DNA of 5,865 nucleotides from Schlesneria sp. (lineage in GTDB: Bacteria; Planctomycetota; Planctomycetia; Planctomycetales; Planctomycetaceae), in the NCBI GenBank assembly GCA_025353525.1, contig JANXOO010000040.1, positions 1 to 5,865 of the forward strand. Direction: 5' to 3'. Shown one piece after another: positions 1 through 5,865 of the stretch. Below the pieces are notes generated by a model. That model was not told the origin of the DNA and made no database searches. It saw only the letters and a list, made by a program, of their open reading frames with translations. Position 1 is the stretch's first letter. Every line of letters begins with the position of its first letter. Made by a program: the position numbers and the translations under genes.

Positions 1-890
1 TGAGAGGGGACCATCCAGGTCTGAGCAGCCATTAATCCGAAGCCACTCGTCAGGGTTCGATACATCGCCAGCGGATCGCTGCCGTTTTTGAATTTTCCCT
101 CGGCAAAACGAAGTGACGTTGGCAGAGATCCCGGCTTGTCCCGGGTCCCGTGACAATTGGCGCACACTCGCTGATAAATCGCCTCGCCCCGCTTCAGTGC
201 CTCTTCGTCCCAGTCGCCAATCAGACCTGCGTGATCAATATGCTGTTCGTATTCCGGAAGAGTGAACGTCAGGAGCGATGCTGACGGTTGCAGTTCCCGG
301 GCTCGTAGCGCACCGCCATCGCGGATTTCGATCAAATATCGGATCAAATCGTAGAACTGCTGACGGCTGGCAAGTTGATTGATCTGCCCCGCTGGCATAA
401 TAGAAACCGGATTTTCTTTGAATTCTTCGATTTCCGTTGTTCGCAACGTCGTCAATTCGCCGTCTCGCGCAATGTCCCGGATGACCAGTGTGTCCGCCGA
501 GCGTTCGATCAGCAATCCGACCAGCGTCTTTCCCTTCGTTGTAACAACCGTTACGGATTCGAATCCTTTGCGAATGACTTTCGAGGGGAGCAAGACCGAT
601 TCAACGAGTCGTTCGTCGCGAACGTCCTTGCCGATGGTCGTCAAATCGGGTCCGAGCGACGATGGCTTTGCATTTCCGGTCGTGTGGCACTTCGAACAGG
701 ACATTTGATGCTGAAAGAAGACAACCGCACCACGAATTGCGTCTCCCTCCTTGCGGGCCAGATTTGCCAGGTCGGTTGTGGCAACGCGCTGCAGCACTTC
801 ATCCAGCGATTGTGCGGCAAGCGATCGACTCGACACAAGCATGATCGCGGCAGCGAGGCACGAACAACAGATGCAGTGCAATCGTTTCAA
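1..890 (-). CDS. Secreted di-heme c-type cytochrome protein with planctomycete-type heme-binding domain (3' end outside window)
   Basis: The minus frame is open from 890 to the left edge (296 codons), so the C-terminus is missing. I start it at TTG 888-890 because GGAG lies 6 nt upstream and the TTG gives a full signal peptide: basic MKR, a hydrophobic stretch, then a likely cut after LAA (residue 26). The first internal ATG (residue 17) would destroy this peptide. Residues about 50-188 resemble the TIGR02603 heme-binding domain: CSKCH at 65-69, GPDL at 80-83, a possible axial Met in IMPAG (164-168), and a closing helix FYDLIRYL. A second cytochrome c-like domain has CANCH at 243-247 and the segment GFGLMAAQTWMVPS at 283-296, where the window ends. 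Export and covalent attachment of two hemes, giving an electron-transfer role outside the cytoplasm, are inferred from family knowledge. In large planctomycete proteins TIGR02603 is often C-terminal; here it is N-terminal. The substrate and any further domains are unknown. Confidence 0.85.
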   Translation of the reverse strand, partial: MKRLHCICCSCLAAAIMLVSSRSLAAQSLDEVLQRVATTDLANLARKEGDAIRGAVVFFQHQMSCSKCHTTGNAKPSSLGPDLTTIGKDVRDERLVESVLLPSKVIRKGFESVTVVTTKGKTLVGLLIERSADTLVIRDIARDGELTTLRTTEIEEFKENPVSIMPAGQINQLASRQQFYDLIRYLIEIRDGGALRARELQPSASLLTFTLPEYEQHIDHAGLIGDWDEEALKRGEAIYQRVCANCHGTRDKPGSLPTSLRFAEGKFKNGSDPLAMYRTLTSGFGLMAAQTWMVPS

Positions 891-896
891 TCCGGA

Positions 897-900
897 CTCC
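897..900 (-). promoter_or_regulatory. Ribosome binding site that decides the TTG start of the heme protein
   Basis: The minus strand reads GGAG, then TCCGGA, then TTG. The 6-nt spacing is right for a Shine-Dalgarno site. It supports the TTG at 888-890 over the downstream in-frame ATG, which lies inside the signal peptide. Confidence 0.6.
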
Positions 901-984
901 ACCAATTAATAGCACTACTGAATGGGCGATCTGAAATCGCATGTCGTACGTGTATCAACGGTAGCACGACAGAAAGCAGTGTTG

Positions 985-1023
985 AAGGCTGGCACAGACC
1001 GCCTTCTCGATAAAGTCGGGAAG
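985..1023 (-). terminator. Two overlapping weak hairpins downstream of glnD (possible terminator)
   Basis: In the 156-bp gap after glnD two inverted repeats share bases 1003-1005. The first (1003-1023) pairs CTTCCCGA with TCGAGAAG around a CTTTA loop, with one mismatch. The second (985-1005) pairs AAGGCGG with CCAGCCTT around TCTGTG, with one bulged A. Neither is followed by a clear U-run, so this is at best a weak or factor-assisted terminator. It sits where a 3' end of the glnD transcript would be expected. No convincing promoter was seen in the rest of the gap. Confidence 0.25.
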
Positions 1024-1046
1024 CGATGCAAGGATGTGCAGATATC

Positions 1047-3797
1047 CTATCGGTCACCAGTCGCCGAATTCTCGAATTCTGTCAGTTGAACGATCAACAG
1101 TTCGCGAATTGCTTTCAGACGATCACCGTCGTCAACTTTCCGGTTATCTGATCCGGTCACAAAAAACACATCAAGAACCTGGTCGAAGTGCGTCGCAATT
1201 TTTGCCAGAACGACGCTGAGCTTCAGTTCGTAAAGTGCCCTCGTGATGGCATATAACAAACCGGGGCGATCGTGAGCGAAAACGTCGATGACCGTATAAC
1301 GATCGGACGATTCGTTGTCAACAACGATGCGCATCGGAAGATCAGAGACCGGACCCGATGTCGCTGTCAGTGCAAACCGACCGCGAGATTTCATTAGTGA
1401 TTCCACGTCGGTTTCGCCGCGAAGCACTTTGCGAATCGCCGCTGCGACCTCTTCAACGCGCCACGCCGGAATCTCGCCAGCATGATCGGCATCGCGGACG
1501 CGATAGACATCGATGATGACGCCGTCCAGCGTCGTACAAATCGCGGCCGACAGAATCGCCAGCCGTTTGGCCGAAAGAACTCCTGAAAGTTTGTGAAAAC
1601 AACCCGGCGCCAGTTGCTCGTGCGTGATAATCCGGTATTCGGCGGTTGCTGTTTCGGCGTCGTACTTGGCTTCGACATGTATTTCGTCGGGTTGCCGCGA
1701 CTGGACGACCCGAAAATCGTCGGCTATTCGACCGGGAGCGGTCTCAAGCAGATAGTGAGCGGGAAATTGGTCGAGTTGTTCGGCGAGCGTGTCGGTCGTA
1801 ACGGTGCGGCCCGAAATAATCCGTTTGTCGTTTGAAGAATCGGCAATCAAACCTGCGACCTGCTGCATGATCGTCTTGAGTCGCGTCGCTTCGTCGAACA
1901 GATGGCTCTTGCCACTCAGCCAAAGCATTGTTCGTTCGTAGAGCGTCGTAGTCAGCTCTGATTTCCATTGGTTCCAGACTCCTGGGCCTACCGCGGAAAT
2001 ATCGGAAGCGGTTAAAACAAACAGCATTCTCAGCGAGTCAGGACTGCCGACTTCATGGCTGAATTTCAACAGCACTGCAGGGTCGTTGATATCGCGACGC
2101 AGTGCCAGATCGGCCATTTTCAAATGGCGATGGACAAGAAACATCACCAGATCGCGCTGATGATCGGGCAACCCAAGTCGCTGTGACATCTCTGCGGCGA
2201 TTCGGCGCCCGACTTCGCTGTGGTCTTCTTCGTAGCCTTTTCCGGCGTCGTGAAGTAACAGTGCAAGATGCAGCAATTCTTTGTGATGGATCTCGCGGTA
2301 GGCGCGGCCGACCGCACTTGTATCGGATTCAAAGTTTTCGGCGGCTTCGATCGCACGCAGTGTGTGTTCATCGACAGTGTAGTGATGGTACTGATTGAAC
2401 TGAAGCAAGCAGCGAATGCGTTGAAAACAGGGAAGAATCGCATCTAATACACCGTTTTCGTGCAGACCACGCAAGGCGACCCCTAAAGTCCCGGTCGTTC
2501 GTAACACCGCGAGGAACGATTGTGACGCATCGGCTGATAGAATCGGCGGAGACTTGAATTGTTGCTGTTTGATTGCCTCTGCCAATCGCGGTGCAACCTG
2601 GCGGTGATAGCGGACCGCTGTGAGATACAGGTGGAGCGAGCCTTCGAGTGTGCTACAGGCTTCCTGTCGATTTTTTCCGCCAGGTATATCGATGAATTCG
2701 GGGCCAACGTTGTAAATTTCGTCGATTCGATACGACAACAAATAGTCGACCGCGAGCGTTGCCCAAGGCTTGTGCCGCGTTCGTTCAATGAACCGTCGCG
2801 TCAGGTCCGCAACGACGGAACTGTGCTGAAAGTACTCTTGCATGAACCGTTCGACGGGCGACTGACCCTCGGCGGCTGAAATGTTGCGCAATTTGGCGAT
2901 CCGCAATTGATCATCGCGAGACAGCGTGTCCTGCTCTTTTCCCGCAGCGAAGTGCAGGTCGATCCGCAATCCAATCAGGAATTCGTAAGCGTGAAGCAGC
3001 TTCCTCGCTTCGTCTTTGGTGATCGATCCGTTCAAACGCAACGTATCGACATCGCCAGCACCGTGCCATGCAAAACCGATCCAGCGAATCAGATGCAAGT
3101 CGCGCAGACCTCCCAAGGATCGTTTGATATCGGGTTCAAGCTGTTGGGTCGTTGCGCCGTGTTCGCCCCGTTCTTTGTCGCGAGCCTCGACAATGTCGAT
3201 GAAGAACTGATTCAGTCGCGACTTGACAACGTTGCGGGAAAACTTCGACTGAAGTTGATCGAGTAGCAATTGGGCGCCGCACAAAAGTCTTGTGTCGATC
3301 AACGATGTCGCAAACTGGGGTTCCTGCCTGGCCCACGAAATCGAATTGGCAATCGTGCGAACACTTGCACCAAGCGTCAGGCCTGCGTCCCACAAGTCAC
3401 GCTGCACTTGAGATGCAATCGGCTCGAACAGCACCGTGACGTTCGAGTCATGAAGAAAAAGGAGGTCGACATCGGAAAAGGGGCAAACGTCGCCGCGACC
3501 GGTTCCGCCAACTGCCACCAAGGCAATGTGACCCTGCAACTGCTCTGTCACCGCCGTACCGGATGTAGCAAGTACTTCCTCAAACACCTGGACGACAAAT
3601 TCGTCCATCAATTGTGAAAGAAACGATGCGGTCTGCAGGCCTGAGGCACCCTGCTGAAATCGTCTCAGCGACTGCTGGCGGAGATCCTCGACGCGCTTGC
3701 GCAATTCGGCAATCCGGTCGGTGCGCGACTTGAGTAACTCATCGGCAGCGGAAAGGCCCGACGGAACTCGCACTTCGGAAATGACGGCCTCCATCAT
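1047..3797 (-). CDS. glnD: Bifunctional [P-II] uridylyltransferase / uridylyl-removing enzyme GlnD
   Basis: This cytoplasmic nitrogen sensor adds UMP to P-II when glutamine is low and removes it when glutamine is high (family knowledge). Counting from the ATG at 3797 (916 residues; E. coli GlnD is about 890), the nucleotidyltransferase has GGTGRG at 97-102 and SDVD at 108-111, whose Asp pair binds metal. Next comes the P-II uridylyltransferase helical region with SLGGLRDLHLI near 227-237. The HD hydrolase domain shows His478 in VDEHT, HDAGKG at 516-521, EDHSEVG just after it, VHRH near 555-558 and LTASD ending at 599. Two ACT domains, expected to bind glutamine, lie at about 719-790 and 833-906, the second with the typical DRPGLLY. 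The start is TTG-ATG-ATG in a row (3800, 3797, 3794) with no Shine-Dalgarno before any of them; I take the first ATG, but a few residues are uncertain. Its presumed substrates are encoded just upstream on the same strand. The 398-bp gap makes separate transcription possible. Domain order and catalytic residues look complete. Confidence 0.97.
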   Translation of the reverse strand: MMEAVISEVRVPSGLSAADELLKSRTDRIAELRKRVEDLRQQSLRRFQQGASGLQTASFLSQLMDEFVVQVFEEVLATSGTAVTEQLQGHIALVAVGGTGRGDVCPFSDVDLLFLHDSNVTVLFEPIASQVQRDLWDAGLTLGASVRTIANSISWARQEPQFATSLIDTRLLCGAQLLLDQLQSKFSRNVVKSRLNQFFIDIVEARDKERGEHGATTQQLEPDIKRSLGGLRDLHLIRWIGFAWHGAGDVDTLRLNGSITKDEARKLLHAYEFLIGLRIDLHFAAGKEQDTLSRDDQLRIAKLRNISAAEGQSPVERFMQEYFQHSSVVADLTRRFIERTRHKPWATLAVDYLLSYRIDEIYNVGPEFIDIPGGKNRQEACSTLEGSLHLYLTAVRYHRQVAPRLAEAIKQQQFKSPPILSADASQSFLAVLRTTGTLGVALRGLHENGVLDAILPCFQRIRCLLQFNQYHHYTVDEHTLRAIEAAENFESDTSAVGRAYREIHHKELLHLALLLHDAGKGYEEDHSEVGRRIAAEMSQRLGLPDHQRDLVMFLVHRHLKMADLALRRDINDPAVLLKFSHEVGSPDSLRMLFVLTASDISAVGPGVWNQWKSELTTTLYERTMLWLSGKSHLFDEATRLKTIMQQVAGLIADSSNDKRIISGRTVTTDTLAEQLDQFPAHYLLETAPGRIADDFRVVQSRQPDEIHVEAKYDAETATAEYRIITHEQLAPGCFHKLSGVLSAKRLAILSAAICTTLDGVIIDVYRVRDADHAGEIPAWRVEEVAAAIRKVLRGETDVESLMKSRGRFALTATSGPVSDLPMRIVVDNESSDRYTVIDVFAHDRPGLLYAITRALYELKLSVVLAKIATHFDQVLDVFFVTGSDNRKVDDGDRLKAIRELLIVQLTEFENSATGDR

Positions 3798-4195
3798 CAA
3801 TTAAAAACCGGTCGCGGGAAGGAAAGAAGCATTCAATAAAATGCCGAACCCCACTGAAAACGCCGGAATAACATTCGGTTGGCGTATCATTCACTGCACG
3901 GCGTCACATTGGGCGATGCTCGGCGGAGAATCTGGAAATTCGCACTCGTGCCGACCGAAGTACTGCCTGTGTTATCCAGATCAACCTGAACGCCCGATCG
4001 GCGACGAAAAACATCAAGCGGCCCGAAGTAAGAACGACGAAATCATCCGAATTTCTGGAAATCGGGATGCGATGTCGATGCTTCGGACGACCTGAAACAA
4101 GCCCTGTTTTACCTTGTCATCGGCAAATGGCCGATGTTCAACAACGGCGTACCAGACCTGACGCTTGATTTCACCACGGCGACATCGCTTTGTGG
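3798..4195. other. 398-bp intergenic region between the second P-II gene and glnD; no supported gene
   Basis: I find no gene with a credible start. A plus-strand ATG frame (3841-4095, 84 codons) has no well-placed ribosome site and a noise-like composition. Two other open stretches lack any usable early start codon: a minus frame running from about 4217 to a stop at 4014-4016, and a plus frame from about 3872 to about 4165. None gives a protein I recognise. A short hairpin (4118-4136) lies near the P-II side. No clear sigma-70 or sigma-54 promoter for glnD could be picked out, although one is likely to be here given the distance. Confidence 0.6.
4118..4136 (-). terminator. Hairpin downstream of second P-II gene, possible transcript end
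   Basis: A perfect 7-bp inverted repeat, CATCGGC and GCCGATG, surrounds a 5-nt loop, about 60 nt past the stop codon of the second P-II gene. On the minus strand it is followed by ACAAGG rather than a U-run, so it is not a classical intrinsic terminator. Its position suggests a transcript end or a barrier to 3' decay for the P-II message. Confidence 0.3.
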
Positions 4196-4567
<372 letters not shown>

Positions 4568-4581
4568 TCAGACATTCCACC

Positions 4582-4616
4582 GCCGAGCACCGCTACTCGA
4601 ACTATGAACGCTCGGC
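4582..4616 (-). promoter_or_regulatory. Inverted repeat around the candidate -10 box (possible operator or hairpin)
   Basis: Perfect 7-bp arms GCCGAGC and GCTCGGC are separated by 21 nt. One arm lies in the spacer between the candidate -35 and -10 boxes and the other just past the expected transcription start. That layout would suit a dimeric repressor or activator. As RNA it would be a weak hairpin because of the long loop. No known regulator motif is recognised. Confidence 0.25.
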
Positions 4617-4629
4617 CGCAGTGCGTCAA
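4601..4629 (-). promoter_or_regulatory. Candidate sigma-70-type promoter of the second P-II gene
   Basis: The minus strand carries TTGACG (4624-4629; 5 of 6 to consensus), a 17-nt spacer, and CATAGT (4601-4606; 4 of 6, with the key A and final T kept). The start site would fall near 4594, giving a leader of about 60 nt to the GTG. It lies in the 152-bp gap between the two P-II genes and would let the second be expressed apart from amtB and the first. The match is by eye only. Confidence 0.35.
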
Positions 4630-4686
4630 TCTTCAATTCGAACCAACATGTATTTCAAAAGCACCCGGAAATCGGACCGGAGTCGG

Positions 4687-5036
<350 letters not shown>

Positions 5037-5079
5037 ATTCAGAAATCTCAGACATATTCGTGGCTGGTACTGCAAACAG

Positions 5080-5099
5080 ACGGCCCGTTTCCGGGCCGT
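5080..5099 (-). terminator. Strong GAAA-tetraloop hairpin between amtB and P-II gene (attenuator or processing element)
   Basis: A perfect 8-bp GC-rich stem, ACGGCCCG with CGGGCCGT, closes a 4-nt loop that reads GAAA on the transcribed minus strand, a stabilising GNRA tetraloop. It begins 24 nt after the amtB stop codon. The RNA after it reads CUGUUUGC, only partly U-rich, so termination would be incomplete. It could act as a partial terminator, or as a processing or stability element that gives amtB and P-II different message levels. The DNA repeat is clear; the function is inferred. Confidence 0.5.
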
Positions 5100-5122
5100 T
5101 TCATCAATCCCCAGACATCACC

Positions 5123-5865
5123 TTACAGGAAAATATAGCCTTCTTCGCCATGCTGATTGATGTCCAATCCCTGCATTTCTCCCGCTTGATTGACGCGTAA
5201 TCCGAAGACGGCGTCGACAATTTTCAAAATGATGACCGTTCCGACAATTGCCAGCACAATCGCAGCACCCGCCCCGACAGCCTGAGCGACTACTTGTTGG
5301 GCGTTTCCTTCCAGCAATCCGCAGGGGTCCTTGGCACCGGGAATGACGGCTCGCGTGGCGAAGACACCTGTCAACAGTGCACCTAGCGTGCCACCGACGC
5401 CGTGAACTCCAAATGCATCCAGCGAATCATCGTATTTGAATTTATTCTTCAACGTTGTACAGGCGTAAAAACAGGCGCATCCCGCACACAGACCGAGCAC
5501 AATTCCACTCATGGGGGTCGCCGAGCCACTGGCAGGCGTCACGCAAACCAGTCCCGCAACAGCGCCTGAGCAAGCGCCCAGAATACTTGGCTTGCCTCGC
5601 ACCAACCATTCCAGTGCTGCCCAGGCAATTGTCCCTGCGGCTGCCGCCATGTGTGTCGTCACGAACGCATTGGCTGCTCGCAAATCTGCAGCGCCCGCAC
5701 TGCCGGCATTGAATCCAAACCAGCCGACCCACAACATCGTCGCACCAATATAGGTGTAAGTGAGGTTATGAGGTGGCATCGGTTCGTGCCCGAATCCGAG
5801 TCGCTTTCCAAGGAGCAACGCACAGATCAATGCCGAGATTCCCGATGTGATGTGAACGACGGTTC
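5123..5865 (-). CDS. amtB: Ammonium transporter AmtB family, C-terminal half (5' end outside window)
   Basis: The frame is open at the right edge, so the N-terminal half is missing; 246 complete codons are visible. This is an inner-membrane trimeric channel for ammonium uptake. The visible part corresponds to about TM5-TM11 of E. coli AmtB. It starts in TVVHITSG, where the His (codon 5852-5854) matches the first of the twin pore histidines (E. coli H168). The second is in FGVHGVGG (codon 5402-5404; E. coli H318). Other family blocks are PHNL, GWFGFNAGSAG, RGKPSILGACSGAVAGLV and TPASG. The cytoplasmic tail GLRVNQAGEMQGLDINQHGE followed by EGY is the conserved region that contacts GlnK. A Cys-rich stretch (CAGCACFYAC) lies in a late membrane helix. 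The stop is TAA at 5123-5125. The two P-II genes immediately downstream support the assignment. The promoter and start are not visible. Confidence 0.95.
   Translation of the reverse strand, partial: TVVHITSGISALICALLLGKRLGFGHEPMPPHNLTYTYIGATMLWVGWFGFNAGSAGAADLRAANAFVTTHMAAAAGTIAWAALEWLVRGKPSILGACSGAVAGLVCVTPASGSATPMSGIVLGLCAGCACFYACTTLKNKFKYDDSLDAFGVHGVGGTLGALLTGVFATRAVIPGAKDPCGLLEGNAQQVVAQAVGAGAAIVLAIVGTVIILKIVDAVFGLRVNQAGEMQGLDINQHGEEGYIFL

Noticed and set aside
900..936. Weak sigma-70-like promoter (TTCAGA, 18 nt, TATTAA) upstream of the heme protein
   Set aside because: The transcript would start about 9 nt before the TTG, within the Shine-Dalgarno site, so the match is probably chance.
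375..1013. Long plus-strand open frame (212 codons)
   Set aside because: It is antisense to the heme protein, whose minus frame has a signal peptide, two CXXCH motifs and a ribosome site. The plus-strand translation matches nothing I recognise.
3930..3960. Possible sigma-54 promoter (GGCACG on the minus strand) upstream of glnD
   Set aside because: The GG and GC elements do not have the required spacing, and no TTGC element follows at the right place.
3931..4062. 9-base direct repeat TCTGGAAAT (3931-3939 and 4054-4062)
   Set aside because: A single 9-mer repeat in about 400 bp is expected by chance often enough, and there is no third copy.
3841..4095. Plus-strand 84-codon frame in the glnD upstream gap
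   Set aside because: The purine-rich stretch upstream is too far from the ATG, the composition looks random, and nothing in the translation is recognisable.

Overview
The window reads as ordinary chromosome of a planctomycete-like bacterium (phylum Planctomycetota). The best taxonomic clue is the gene at the left edge, whose N-terminal domain looks like the heme-binding domain typical of Pirellula/Verrucomicrobium-type proteins (TIGR02603 by pattern). Moderate GC, long intergenic gaps, frequent GTG/TTG starts and uneven Shine-Dalgarno use fit this. Genus cannot be told from the sequence alone.

All five genes lie on the minus strand. In transcription order (right to left) they are: the C-terminal half of an AmtB-type ammonium transporter (5123-5865, cut by the right edge); two P-II signalling proteins of 112 residues each (4687-5025 and 4196-4534); a 398-bp gap with no convincing gene; glnD, the bifunctional P-II uridylyltransferase/uridylyl-removing enzyme (1047-3797); and, after a 156-bp gap, a secreted di-heme cytochrome c-like protein (1-890, C-terminus cut by the left edge).

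Four of the genes form one nitrogen-sensing module. AmtB conducts ammonium. The P-II trimers read 2-oxoglutarate and ATP/ADP and can dock on AmtB. GlnD modifies P-II at Tyr51 according to glutamine status. Both P-II copies keep Tyr51 and the nucleotide-binding loops, and GlnD keeps its nucleotidyltransferase, HD and two ACT domains, so the circuit looks intact. The P-II pair is about 69% identical (77 of 112 residues, counted by hand) and diverges mostly at residues 67-80. The heme protein appears unrelated to nitrogen control.

The most notable non-coding signals are a strong GAAA-tetraloop hairpin between amtB and the first P-II gene, and a candidate promoter with an inverted repeat around its -10 box before the second P-II gene. 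I found no mobile element, CRISPR array, tRNA, rRNA or sign of an undescribed system.
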